Shown here: piece by piece, positions 5,658-13,568 of the stretch
Position numbering within the stretch: the stretch's first letter is position 1
Layout of the letters: each line of letters starts with the position of its first letter
NCBI GenBank assembly: GCA_035510855.1
Contig: DATKGG010000077.1
Span: 1 to 31,419, forward strand
Length of the DNA: 31,419 bases
Source of the DNA: Palsa-459 sp035510855
Lineage (GTDB): Bacteria; Actinomycetota; Acidimicrobiia; Acidimicrobiales; RAAP-2
Reading direction: 5' to 3'
The notes under the pieces: generated by a model
What the model saw: only the letters and a program-made list of their open reading frames with translations
Databases searched by the model: none
What the model was told of the DNA's origin: nothing
Made by a program: the position numbers and the translations under genes

Positions 5658-7259
5658 ATGCAAGCTGGCACCGACCGTGGGGCAGAGGGCGGCCGCGACA
5701 AGGACATCCGAGGCGCCTTCGGGACCATTCAGGAGCACGATGTCGGCGCACGCGTCGGCTCGCGCGCCCGGCTCCTCACGTTGCTCGCCATCATTGGCCC
5801 GGGGCTCATCGTCACGGTGGGCGACAACGACGCTGGTGGTCTGTCCACCTATGCCCAGGCGGGACAGGACTTCGGGCTCACGCTGCTGTGGACGCTGATG
5901 TTGTGCATCCCCGTGCTCATCGTCAACCAAGAGATGGTCGCGCGCCTTGGCGCGGTCTCGGGTGTCGGGCACGCCCGCCTTGTCCGCGAGCGATTCGGCC
6001 GCCTCTGGGGCGCCATCGCGGTCTCGAGCATCCTCATCGTGAACTTCCTCATCATCATCACCGAGTTCATCGGGGTGTCCCAGTCGCTGACCTACTTCGG
6101 CGTGCGTCCACAGTTCTCGGTGCCACTCGCTGGTTTGGGCCTCCTCGCGATCATCGCGACGGGCAGCTACCGGCGCTGGGAGCGGATCATGTTCATCTTC
6201 ATCGTCGTGAGCCTCCTTGCGATCCCCTTGATCGTGTTCTCGCACCCCGCCGGTGGCGGCGTCGTGCACGGGCTCTTCGTGCCTGGAGCGGCAGGCGGGT
6301 TTGCCCCCCCGGCTGTGCTGCTCACGATCTCGATTGTGGGAACCACGGTTGCCCCCTGGCAGCTGTACTTCCAGCAGTCGAATATCGTGGACAAGCGGAT
6401 CACGACCCGGTGGCTCAATTACGAGCGCGCCGATACGGTCATCGGCGCCATCATCGTCATCGTCACGGCCGTGCTGATCGTGGCGGCCGTGAGTGCCGGG
6501 GTAGCTGGCACCTCTGCGTTCGGGCGCTACACCGACGCGCTCGGGGTCGCCCAAGCGCTGCAGCATCACGTTGGCGCCGCAGCCGGGGCCATGTTCGCCA
6601 TCCTCTTGTTCAACGCGTCGATCATCGGGGCGGCGACGGTCACGCTCGCAAGCAGCTACGCACTTGGTGACGTCTCGGGGCTCCGCCAGTCCCTCAACTC
6701 CAAGGTTCGCGACGCAAAGGGGTTCTACGGCTTCGTGGCCGTGCTCATCGCCGTCGCCGGCGCGACGGTGCTCGTGTCCGACTTGAGGGCCCAGGGAATC
6801 ATCACGCTGGCCGTTCAAGCGGCGTGCGGCATCCTGCTGCCCGCGACGACGGTGTTCGCGCTGCTGCTGTGCAACGACCGCGAGGTGCTCGGACCGTGGA
6901 CGAACGGGCGCTGGCAGAACATGTTCTCGCTCGCGATCGTGCTCTCCCTGTTCGTACTGTCTGCGACGCTCATGGCGACGACGGTGCTGCCGAGCACGCC
7001 AGTGCTCCCTCTCCTCGAGATCCTGAGCGGTGCGGCCGTCGTCGGGTTCGCCGTGGCAGCGCCGAGGCTGTTCCGCGCGTCTCGACGAGCGCCGACATTC
7101 GATGGCGACCGGTTTGACTGGCGCACGCCTCGACTGAACTTGTTGGCGACACGCTCGCAGAGCAGCGGGCGCCGGATCCTCTTCGGCCTTCTCGGGGCGT
7201 ACCTCGCTGTCTCCTCGATCCTCCTTGTCGTGCGGGTTGTGCGCCTCGCAATTGGGTGA
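5658..7259 (+). CDS. NRAMP-fold divalent metal transporter, NRMT (Mg2+)-like
   Basis: This is a 533-residue membrane protein with about 11-12 hydrophobic helices, aligned to MntH from GPGLIVTVGDNDAGG onward. Classical NRAMPs use DPGN in helix 1 and MPH in helix 6 to bind Mn2+/Fe2+. Here helix 1 reads D58-A-G-G61, keeping Asp but losing Asn, and helix 6 reads A232-P-W234, losing the soft Met ligand and the His. Glu136 of helix 3 (TEFIGV) is kept. Loss of that Met is the hallmark of the NRAMP-related magnesium transporters known from Eggerthella lenta, so I infer Mg2+ uptake. The start is ATG at 5658, behind the strong GAGAGGAGG site, and not the in-frame GTG at 5631. It follows the MgtE-domain gene. 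Confidence 0.85.
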   Translation: MQAGTDRGAEGGRDKDIRGAFGTIQEHDVGARVGSRARLLTLLAIIGPGLIVTVGDNDAGGLSTYAQAGQDFGLTLLWTLMLCIPVLIVNQEMVARLGAVSGVGHARLVRERFGRLWGAIAVSSILIVNFLIIITEFIGVSQSLTYFGVRPQFSVPLAGLGLLAIIATGSYRRWERIMFIFIVVSLLAIPLIVFSHPAGGGVVHGLFVPGAAGGFAPPAVLLTISIVGTTVAPWQLYFQQSNIVDKRITTRWLNYERADTVIGAIIVIVTAVLIVAAVSAGVAGTSAFGRYTDALGVAQALQHHVGAAAGAMFAILLFNASIIGAATVTLASSYALGDVSGLRQSLNSKVRDAKGFYGFVAVLIAVAGATVLVSDLRAQGIITLAVQAACGILLPATTVFALLLCNDREVLGPWTNGRWQNMFSLAIVLSLFVLSATLMATTVLPSTPVLPLLEILSGAAVVGFAVAAPRLFRASRRAPTFDGDRFDWRTPRLNLLATRSQSSGRRILFGLLGAYLAVSSILLVVRVVRLAIG

Positions 7260-7289
7260 CCGGCGGGTCGGTGCCCGTTGCGTGGCCTC

Positions 7290-7295
7290 TAGTGT
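7290..7295 (+). promoter_or_regulatory. -10 box, leaderless transcript of the tandem deacetylases
   Basis: TAGTGT ends six bases before ATG 7302. There is no Shine-Dalgarno sequence in the gap, so the two-gene message is probably leaderless at its first gene. Confidence 0.5.
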
Positions 7296-7301
7296 GACGC
7301 G

Positions 7302-8117
7302 ATGCCGGAGAAGCGATGCCTCGTGTGCGTGCACGCGCACCCCGACGACGAGGCACTGTTCACTGCCGGCGTGATGGCCAAGTATCGCGCCGACGGCGTT
7401 CGCAGCGTGCTCGTCACGTGCACGGACGGCAGTCTTGGCTTTGGGCCTGATGGCATCGGGCCGCACGAGCCGAGCCACGATCGCGACTTCGTGGCCACGG
7501 CGCGGCGTACCGAGCTCGAAGCGTCCGCCACGTTGCTCGGCGTCGACCGTCTCGAACTCCTCGACTACCGCGACTCGGGCATGGCGGGGTGGCCAGAGAA
7601 CGATGACGCGCGCGCCTTCATCCGCCAGCCGCTCGACGAGGTCGCCGGGCGGATCGCGACGGTCCTCAACGAGGAGCAGCCACAGGTGGTCGTCACCTAT
7701 GACGCGAACGGCTTCTACGGACACCCCGACCACGTCTTTGCGCACCTCGCCACGATGGCCGCGGTCGTGGCGACCGCGTCGGTCGAGCGCGTGTACTTCC
7801 CCGCGATCCCCGAGTCGATGCTCGCGGCGTTTCTCGACCTCGCGAGGGGAGCGGGCATGGAGCTTCCCGAGTGGCTGGAGGCGCCCGACTGGGGGACCCC
7901 CGACGAGCTCGTGCGGACCGAGGTCGACTGCACACCGTGGGTTCGGCTCAAGCACGCCGCGCTCTCGGCGCATGCCTCACAGGTCGACAACGCGGACCTC
8001 GTCGGGATGCCCGACGAGGTCTTCGACGTCGTCTTCGGGACTGAGCGCTACGTGCGGGGCCTCGATCGCACCGGCTCGCCGCTGCCCGAGTCGGACCTCT
8101 TCCAGGGGATCCAATGA
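7302..8117 (+). CDS. LmbE/PIG-L family zinc amidase, Mca/MshB-like (copy 1)
   Basis: This 271-residue protein opens with CVHAHPDDEALF, giving zinc ligands His13 and Asp16 with Asp15 as general base in this family. The third ligand is His144 in NGFYGHPDHVFAHL. Members remove acetyl or acyl groups from GlcNAc-containing substrates. Mca cleaves mycothiol S-conjugates and MshB makes the mycothiol precursor. The LLDYRDSGMAGWPEND and KHAALSAHASQ blocks are closest in feel to Mca (mycothiol conjugate amidase), so a detoxification role in a mycothiol-making cell is the best guess. Its stop overlaps the start of the second copy as ATGA, so the two are coupled. The exact substrate is not provable from sequence. 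Confidence 0.85.
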   Translation: MPEKRCLVCVHAHPDDEALFTAGVMAKYRADGVRSVLVTCTDGSLGFGPDGIGPHEPSHDRDFVATARRTELEASATLLGVDRLELLDYRDSGMAGWPENDDARAFIRQPLDEVAGRIATVLNEEQPQVVVTYDANGFYGHPDHVFAHLATMAAVVATASVERVYFPAIPESMLAAFLDLARGAGMELPEWLEAPDWGTPDELVRTEVDCTPWVRLKHAALSAHASQVDNADLVGMPDEVFDVVFGTERYVRGLDRTGSPLPESDLFQGIQ

Positions 8118-8941
8118 CCGAGCGGCTGACCATGCTGTGCGTGCACGCGCACCCCGACGACGAGTCCTCGACGACCGGTGGCGTGCTGCGCACCTACGCC
8201 GACCAGGGGGTGCGCACGGTGCTCGTCACGTGCACCGACGGCGCGCTTGGCGACGCCCCGGACGGCACCACGCCCGAGGCGCAGCATCACGATCCTGCCC
8301 AGGTCGCCGAGCATCGCGCCGAGGAGCTCCAGCGCGCCGCCGCCATTCTCGGGATCGCCCGCGTCGAGATGCTCGGCTACCCCGACTCGGGGATGGAGGG
8401 CTGGGCGCAGAATGACGCGACGGGCTCGTTCTGGTCGACGCCCGTCGACGAGGCGGCCGCACGCCTCGTCCCGATCCTGCTCGAGGAGCGACCCCAGGTG
8501 GTCGTGACCTACGACGAGATCGGCTTCTACGGCCATCCCGACCACATCCAGGCGCACCGCGTGACGAGGGCCGCGCTCGAGTCCTCGGGACTCGCCGCAA
8601 GCCTCTTTTACCCCGCGATCCCGAGCTCGGCGTTCAAACGGTTCCGAGAGGTGCTCCGCGAGGCTGACGTCGAGGGCCCGGGCACCGACGACGAGGAGGG
8701 CGGCGGGCCTCCTGGCACCCCCGACGAGAAGATCGACGTGGTCATCGACGTGTCAGCTGCCGTGGACGCCAAGTTCGACGCGCTGGCCGCGCACGCGAGC
8801 CAGACTGAGAGCTCCTTCTTCCTCAAGATGGGCCGCGATCGCTTCCGCCAGTTCTTCGGCACCGAGTGGTTCGTCCGCGCGATCGATCCGCTGGGCCGCA
8901 CGGGCCTGGATCACGACCTGTTCGCCGGCTGGCGGGACTGA
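8114..8941 (+). CDS. LmbE/PIG-L family zinc amidase, Mca/MshB-like (copy 2)
   Basis: This second, clearly paralogous copy has 275 residues, with LCVHAHPDDESS at the N-terminus and IGFYGHPDHIQAH carrying the distal zinc ligand. It shares with copy 1 the blocks VLVTCTDG, YPDSGMEGW (YRDSGMAGW in copy 1) and AAHASQ. It differs by an acidic, glycine-rich insert near residues 190-205 (GPGTDDEEGGGPPG), probably a surface loop near the substrate pocket. It starts at ATG 8114, overlapping the previous stop by four bases. Two intact catalytic sites argue for division of labour, for example on different conjugates, and not for a decaying duplicate. It converges on the small PH-like gene with a six-base gap. 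Confidence 0.85.
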   Translation: MTERLTMLCVHAHPDDESSTTGGVLRTYADQGVRTVLVTCTDGALGDAPDGTTPEAQHHDPAQVAEHRAEELQRAAAILGIARVEMLGYPDSGMEGWAQNDATGSFWSTPVDEAAARLVPILLEERPQVVVTYDEIGFYGHPDHIQAHRVTRAALESSGLAASLFYPAIPSSAFKRFREVLREADVEGPGTDDEEGGGPPGTPDEKIDVVIDVSAAVDAKFDALAAHASQTESSFFLKMGRDRFRQFFGTEWFVRAIDPLGRTGLDHDLFAGWRD

Positions 8942-8947
8942 GCTCGA

Positions 8948-9292
8948 TCAGGGTGTGAGGCGTGCGGCGATGCCCTCGGGGTCGTCGCAGCCGATCACGA
9001 GCTCGTAGAACGATCCACGGCGCAGCGTGATACGCAGCCCGCGGCCGGTGTCGCGGTGCACGATCGCGAACACCCGGCGGCCGTCGACCACGAACGTCCC
9101 GATCGCGAAGGACCCGGGGAGCCTCGCCCCGATGAGCTTCCAGCCACCGATGGCGTCCACGGGGTGCTCCAGGACCTCGACGGACGTGATCGAGCTCCGC
9201 GGCACCCGCAGGTCGCCGTGCGCCGACTCGGCCCTCTCGAGGAGCGACAGGCGCACCACGAGCTCATCGTCCTCGAGGGCCAGGTCGGCCAT
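8948..9292 (-). CDS. Small PH-like domain protein of unknown function
   Basis: This is a 114-residue soluble protein with no signal peptide or membrane segment. The pattern of short beta-strands (ELVVRLSLLERAESAHGDLRVPRSSITSVEVL ... LIGARLPGSFAIGTF ... RVFAIVHRDTGRGLRITL) and the final helix look like the bacterial PH-like fold found in many short actinobacterial proteins. Function is unknown; no catalytic residues stand out. Start is ATG at 9292, twelve bases after the ahcY stop on the same strand, so it is probably the last gene of the ahcY transcript. Confidence 0.7.
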   Translation of the reverse strand: MADLALEDDELVVRLSLLERAESAHGDLRVPRSSITSVEVLEHPVDAIGGWKLIGARLPGSFAIGTFVVDGRRVFAIVHRDTGRGLRITLRRGSFYELVIGCDDPEGIAARLTP

Positions 9293-9304
9293 CGCCGTCG
9301 CGGC

Positions 9305-10744
9305 CTAGTAGCGGTAGGTGTCGGGCTTGTAGGGGCCCTCGACCGGCACGCCAAGGTAGGTCGCCTGGTCCTCGCGCAGCGTCGTGAGGCGCACGCCGAG
9401 CGCGTCGAGGTGGAGGCGAGCGACCTTCTCGTCGAGGTGCTTGGGCAGCGTGTGCACCGCCGTCGAGTAGCCCGCGTCGCCGCCGTACAGCACGAGCTGG
9501 GCCATGACCTGATTCGTGAACGAGTTGGACATGACGAAGCTCGGGTGCCCCGTCGCGTTGCCGAGGTTGAGGAGCCGACCCTCGGACAGCACGATGATCG
9601 AGTGGCCGTCGCCGAACGTCCACAGGTCGACCTGTGGCTTCACAGTCTCGCGAACGATGCCCGGGAAGGCCGCGAGGCCGGCCATGTCGATCTCGTTGTC
9701 GAAGTGCCCGATGTTCCCGACGATGCACTGGTGCTTCATCCGCGACATCTGCTCGGCGGTGACCACGCCCCGGTTGCCCGTCGCGGTGATCACGAGGTCG
9801 CACGTGGCGAGCACGTCTTCGAGCGTCGCGACCTGGAACCCGTCCATCGCCGCCTGCAGCGCGCAGATCGGGTCGATCTCGGTCACGATGACGCGCGCCC
9901 CCTGGCCGCGGAGGCTCTCCGCGCAGCCCTTCCCGACGTCGCCGTAGCCGCAGACGACCGCGACCTTGCCACCGATGAGCACGTCGGTGGCGCGGTTGAT
10001 GCCGTCGATGAGGCTGTGCCGGCAGCCGTACTTGTTGTCGAACTTCGACTTGGTGACCGCGTCGTTGACGTTGATGGCGGGGAACAGCAGGGTGCCCTCA
10101 CGCGCCATCTCGTAGAGGCGGTGCACCCCGGTCGTCGTCTCCTCGGACACGCCGCGGATCCCCGCCGACATGGTCGTCCACTTGCCGGGGCTCGACACGA
10201 GGCTGGCGGCGAGCAGCCCGAGGACGATCGCGAACTCCTCGGTGTCGGCGGTCGAGGGGTCCGGCACCGCGCCGACCTTCTCGAACTCGACGCCCTTGTG
10301 CACGAGGAGCGTCGCGTCGCCGCCGTCGTCGAGGATCATCGTGGGGCCGTCTTCGCCGGGCCACGTGAGGGCCTGCTCGGTGCACCACCAGTACTCATCC
10401 AGGGACTCGCCCTTCCACGCGAAGACCGGCACGCCGTGCGGGCTCGACACCGAGCCGCCTGGCCCGATCGCGACGGCCGCGGCGGCGTGGTCCTGTGTGG
10501 AAAAGATGTTGCAGCTCGCCCAGCGCACTGTGGCACCGAGCGCAACGAGCGTCTCGATCAGCACCGCGGTCTGGACGGTCATGTGCAAGCTGCCGGTGAT
10601 CCTCGCGCCGTCAAGCGGCCTCGTGGCCGCGTGCTCGGCGCGCATGGCCATGAGACCGGGCATCTCGTGCTCGGCGAGCTTGATCTCGCGCCGACCAAAA
10701 TCAGCGAGGTTGAGATCGGCAACCTTGAAGTCGTTCGTGGACAT
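9305..10744 (-). CDS. ahcY: S-adenosylhomocysteine hydrolase (adenosylhomocysteinase)
   Basis: AhcY reversibly cleaves S-adenosylhomocysteine to adenosine and homocysteine, relieving product inhibition of methyltransferases. It is a cytoplasmic NAD-dependent tetramer. The 479-residue sequence has all family marks: GSLHMTVQTAVLIETL, NIFSTQDHAAAA, the KFDNKYGCRHSLIDGI block that binds NAD and substrate, the Rossmann loop VCGYGDVGKGCA, GNIGHFDNEID and the conserved C-terminal YRY. Length is normal. Start is ATG at 10744 with AAGGAGG eight bases upstream. The adenosine it releases can be used by the adenosine deaminase and PNP encoded 8-9 kb away. Confidence 0.98.
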   Translation of the reverse strand: MSTNDFKVADLNLADFGRREIKLAEHEMPGLMAMRAEHAATRPLDGARITGSLHMTVQTAVLIETLVALGATVRWASCNIFSTQDHAAAAVAIGPGGSVSSPHGVPVFAWKGESLDEYWWCTEQALTWPGEDGPTMILDDGGDATLLVHKGVEFEKVGAVPDPSTADTEEFAIVLGLLAASLVSSPGKWTTMSAGIRGVSEETTTGVHRLYEMAREGTLLFPAINVNDAVTKSKFDNKYGCRHSLIDGINRATDVLIGGKVAVVCGYGDVGKGCAESLRGQGARVIVTEIDPICALQAAMDGFQVATLEDVLATCDLVITATGNRGVVTAEQMSRMKHQCIVGNIGHFDNEIDMAGLAAFPGIVRETVKPQVDLWTFGDGHSIIVLSEGRLLNLGNATGHPSFVMSNSFTNQVMAQLVLYGGDAGYSTAVHTLPKHLDEKVARLHLDALGVRLTTLREDQATYLGVPVEGPYKPDTYRY

Positions 10745-10832
10745 GGCGGAGCCTCCTTGGCGCGTGCGCGCCTGTCAGTTCGGAGCTCGGCGCCGACATC
10801 TGTCGCTACACGCCTCTGCGAGACCAACTATA
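10745..10832 (-). promoter_or_regulatory. Promoter and leader of ahcY
   Basis: The minus strand carries TATAGT at 10827-10832 in an unusually AT-rich spot, predicting a leader of about 75 bases. The leader ends with a GC hairpin, GGCGC-GCAC-GCGCC (10759-10772), directly before the AAGGAGG ribosome site. This placement could modulate translation. The core of an SAH riboswitch is not matched well enough to call one. Confidence 0.4.
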
Positions 10833-10873
10833 TCGATCCGACGACATCGGAGGCCGAGCGCGGACCCGTGACC

Positions 10874-11374
10874 TCAGAGGTCCTTGTACATGCCGGTCGC
10901 GAGCACCCGGTAGCCGAGCGAGTCGTAGAGCGAGCGCGCCACCGTGTTCGGTCCGAAGACGTTGAGCGCGATCCGCGAACCCCCGTGCGCCGACGCCCAC
11001 CGCTCGGCGGCGAGCATGGCGTCGCGGCCGAGCCCCCTGCCGCGATTCGCATCGTCGATCTCGACGTAGAACACGTACCAGGTCTCCTCGTCGCCGCCGA
11101 GCGGACGGCCCATCCACAAGACACCCACCGCCGCAGCGTCGAGCACAAGGTTCATCACGTGCTGGCCCTCTGCGGGCACCCCGCCGGGGAAGAGCTGCTC
11201 TTGCTGGGCGCCGGCAGCCGCCCAGGCCGACTCGCGGCTCTCGCCCGCTCCGATGCGCTCTTCGACGTAGCCGGCGAACATGGCGGGCACCCAGCGCGCG
11301 AGGTCGTCGGGCTCCTTGTAGACGAGCTCGAGCACCGCGCCATCGTAGGGGGGCGGGGCCGTGAGGAGCCTCAC
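10874..11374 (-). CDS. GNAT-family N-acetyltransferase
   Basis: This 166-residue protein has one GNAT domain. The acetyl-CoA binding motif A is NRGRGLGRDAMLAAERWA in the C-terminal half, followed by the motif B region LNVFGPNTVARSLYDSLGYRV, typical of N- or O-acetyltransferases. The N-terminal half (ELVYKEPDDLARWVPAMFAGYVEERI) would shape the acceptor site; the acceptor is unknown. Start is GTG at 11374, overlapping the ychF stop as GTGA, so it is translationally coupled to ychF. That link suggests shared transcription, not a shared function. Confidence 0.88.
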   Translation of the reverse strand: MRLLTAPPPYDGAVLELVYKEPDDLARWVPAMFAGYVEERIGAGESRESAWAAAGAQQEQLFPGGVPAEGQHVMNLVLDAAAVGVLWMGRPLGGDEETWYVFYVEIDDANRGRGLGRDAMLAAERWASAHGGSRIALNVFGPNTVARSLYDSLGYRVLATGMYKDL

Positions 11375-12456
11375 ACGCCGACGCGGAACTCGATCACGTC
11401 GCCTTCGTGCACGACGTAGTCGCGGCCCTCGATGCGCGCCTTGCCCGCAGTCCTTAGCGCGCCGATCGACCCCGCGGCGACGAGGTCGTCGTAGGTGACG
11501 ACCTCGGCTTTGATGAAATGCGTCTCGAAGTCCGAGTGGATGACGCCTGCTGCCTCCGGGGCGGTCGCTCCCTTGCGGATCGTCCAGGCCCGAGACTCCT
11601 TCGGGCCCGCGGTGAGGAAGGTGTGGAGCCCGAGCGTGTCGAAGCCCACCCGCGCGAGCTGGGCGAGGCCGGACTCGAGCTGGCCGTACTCGGCGAGGAG
11701 GGCGGCGGCGTCATCGGGCGCGAGGCCGGCGAGTTCGGACTCGAGCTTGGCGCACAGCACGACGCTCGGGGCCGGTGCGGCCAGTTTGACCAGGCGCTCG
11801 CGCGCGGGGCCGTCGGCGAGTGTGGCCTCGTCGACGTTGAACGCGTAGATGCAGGGCTTGGCGGTGAGGAGGTGCAGGTCGTACAGCTCGTCCATGTCAA
11901 GGGTTCTCGAGGCGGCCGCGATGGTGCTGCCATCGTTCAGCACTGCGCGTGCGGCGGTGACCGCACGCAGCTTGGGGCTCGTGCCCCCCGCGCCTGGGCG
12001 CTTCGCGTCGCGCTCGAGTCGCGGGATCGACTTGTCGACCGTCTGCAGGTCCGCGAGGATCAGCTCGGTCTCGACAGTCGAGATGTCGCTCTCGGGGTCC
12101 AGCCGGCCGTCGACGTGCACCACGTCGTCGTCGACGAACGCGCGGACCACCTCGCAGATCGCGTCGGTCTCGCGGATCGCCGCGAGGAACTGGTTGCCAA
12201 GTCCCTCGCCGTCACTCGCGCCCCGGACGATCCCGGCGATGTCGAGGAAGGTCACCGACGCGTGGATCGCCTTGGGCGCGTCGTACAGGCGGGCGAGGAC
12301 CGCGAGGCGCCCGTCAGGGACCTCGACGACCCCCACGTTCGGCTCGATGGTCGCGAACGGGTAGTTCGCCGCCAGGACTTCGTTCTCCGTGAGCGCGTTG
12401 AACAGGGTCGACTTGCCGACGTTGGGCAGTCCGACGATGCCGATCGAGAGCCCCAT
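11371..12456 (-). CDS. ychF: Redox-regulated ATPase/GTPase YchF (Obg family)
   Basis: YchF/OLA1 is a universal Obg-family P-loop NTPase that prefers ATP and binds ribosomes; it is linked to translation and stress responses. The 361-residue protein has G1 GLPNVGKST at residues 8-16, the switch region YPFATIEPN, G3 DIAG in TFLDIAGIVRGASDGEGLGNQFL, a helical insert with AKRPGAG, and the NVDEA segment in place of canonical NKxD, which is the family's mark for relaxed base specificity. The C-terminal TGS-like domain ends in HEGDVIEFRVGV. Length is usual. ATG 12456 lies eight bases after a TAGCCT -10 box, so the message is likely leaderless. Confidence 0.97.
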   Translation of the reverse strand: MGLSIGIVGLPNVGKSTLFNALTENEVLAANYPFATIEPNVGVVEVPDGRLAVLARLYDAPKAIHASVTFLDIAGIVRGASDGEGLGNQFLAAIRETDAICEVVRAFVDDDVVHVDGRLDPESDISTVETELILADLQTVDKSIPRLERDAKRPGAGGTSPKLRAVTAARAVLNDGSTIAAASRTLDMDELYDLHLLTAKPCIYAFNVDEATLADGPARERLVKLAAPAPSVVLCAKLESELAGLAPDDAAALLAEYGQLESGLAQLARVGFDTLGLHTFLTAGPKESRAWTIRKGATAPEAAGVIHSDFETHFIKAEVVTYDDLVAAGSIGALRTAGKARIEGRDYVVHEGDVIEFRVGV

Positions 12457-12464
12457 GTGCCGCG

Positions 12465-12470
12465 AGGCTA
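12465..12470 (-). promoter_or_regulatory. -10 box, leaderless ychF transcript
   Basis: The minus strand reads TAGCCT, ending eight bases before ATG 12456. No ribosome binding site lies between. The gene pair ychF-GNAT is probably expressed from here. Confidence 0.5.
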
Positions 12471-12505
12471 GGCGTCCGTCGTCCGCCCTCCTGTCGACCC
12501 CCTTG

Positions 12506-12546
12506 TATCGTGGATCTCGCCCGACGCTCTGTCGCGGGCAGGGGGA
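12506..12546 (+). promoter_or_regulatory. Promoter and ribosome binding site of the deoC unit
   Basis: TATCGT at 12506-12511 fits TANNNT, with a start expected near 12518. The run AGGGGGA at about 12540-12546 is a ribosome site eight bases before ATG 12555. This leadered arrangement contrasts with the leaderless neighbours and decides the deoC start. Confidence 0.4.
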
Positions 12547-12554
12547 ATGGCCTG

Positions 12555-13568
12555 ATGCAGACCGTCGGGGACCTGGGGGTTCGCGTGGCGCCGCTCGACG
12601 ACGTCGTGGCGTCGGCGTACCGCGGTGCCGCCCCGGGTGACGTCTCCTCGCTCATCTCCTCCCAGGACCGCCTCGCGCGATTCCTCGCGGGCCTGCCGGG
12701 CGTCGACCAGGTGGGCTGCGAGCAGCGGGCTGCCGCGCTGGCCACGAGGTCGATCAAGACGACCGCCAAGCTCACCGCGATCGAGCTCGCCATCTCGATG
12801 ATCGACCTCACGACCCTCGAGGGTGCCGACACCCACGGCAAGGTGCGCACGCTCTGCGCGAAGGCCCGCCGGCCCGAGCCGACTGACGACGCGGTCCCGC
12901 CCGTGGCCGCGGTGTGCGTGTACCCCGACCTGGTTGCCACTGCGCGCGAAGCGCTCGCGGGCAGCGGCGTGGCCGTCGCGTCGGTCGCGACCGCGTTCCC
13001 GTCGGGGCGCGCCTCACTCACGGTCAAGCTCGCCGACGTCCGTGATGCCGTCTCGGCAGGGGCTGACGAGGTCGACATGGTGATCGACCGCGGTGCGTTC
13101 CTCCAGGGGGACGTCGGCCGGGTGGTCGAAGAGATCGTCGCGGTCAAAGAGGCGTGCGCCGGGGCGCACCTCAAGGTCATCTTGGAGACCGGCGAGCTCG
13201 CGACCTACGACAACGTGCGCCGCGCCGCGTGGCTCGCCATGCTGGGAGGCGCCGACTTCGTCAAGACCTCGACGGGGAAGGTGACGCCCGCCTCCACGGT
13301 CCCCGTCGCCCTCGTGCTCCTCGAGGCGGTGCGGGACTTCTCCTCGGTCACCGGACGCAGCGTCGGGGTCAAGGTCGCCGGCGGCATCCGAACATCCAAG
13401 GACGCGATCCGCTACCTCGTCGCCGTCAACGAGACCGTGGGGCCCGAGTGGCTCGTGGCGTCGAGGTTCCGCTTGGGTGCCTCGAGCCTGCTCAACGACC
13501 TCCTTCGCCAGCGGCGCAAGCAGCTGACAGGCCAGTACGCGGGCAGCGATGACGTGAGCGTCGAGTAG
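12555..13568 (+). CDS. deoC: Deoxyribose-phosphate aldolase
   Basis: DeoC splits 2-deoxyribose-5-phosphate into glyceraldehyde-3-phosphate and acetaldehyde, the last step of deoxynucleoside catabolism. This 337-residue class I aldolase has AAVCVYPDLV near the N-terminus of the barrel, EVDMVID near 172-178 with the proton-relay Asp, the Schiff-base Lys237 in GGADFVKTSTGK, and the later conserved Lys in GVKVAGGIRTSKDA. It belongs to the longer type with about 60 extra N-terminal residues. I start at ATG 12555 because of the AGGGGGA site; the GTG at 12510 overlaps the -10 box. The ALDH gene begins on the very next base after its TAG. Confidence 0.95.
   Translation: MQTVGDLGVRVAPLDDVVASAYRGAAPGDVSSLISSQDRLARFLAGLPGVDQVGCEQRAAALATRSIKTTAKLTAIELAISMIDLTTLEGADTHGKVRTLCAKARRPEPTDDAVPPVAAVCVYPDLVATAREALAGSGVAVASVATAFPSGRASLTVKLADVRDAVSAGADEVDMVIDRGAFLQGDVGRVVEEIVAVKEACAGAHLKVILETGELATYDNVRRAAWLAMLGGADFVKTSTGKVTPASTVPVALVLLEAVRDFSSVTGRSVGVKVAGGIRTSKDAIRYLVAVNETVGPEWLVASRFRLGASSLLNDLLRQRRKQLTGQYAGSDDVSVE

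Noticed and set aside
10745..10830. SAH riboswitch in the ahcY leader
   Set aside because: The leader has GAGGCGTGTAGCGAC, which only loosely recalls the SAH-riboswitch core, and the matching second strand (GCCAGGCTC-like) is not in place. Not enough to call.
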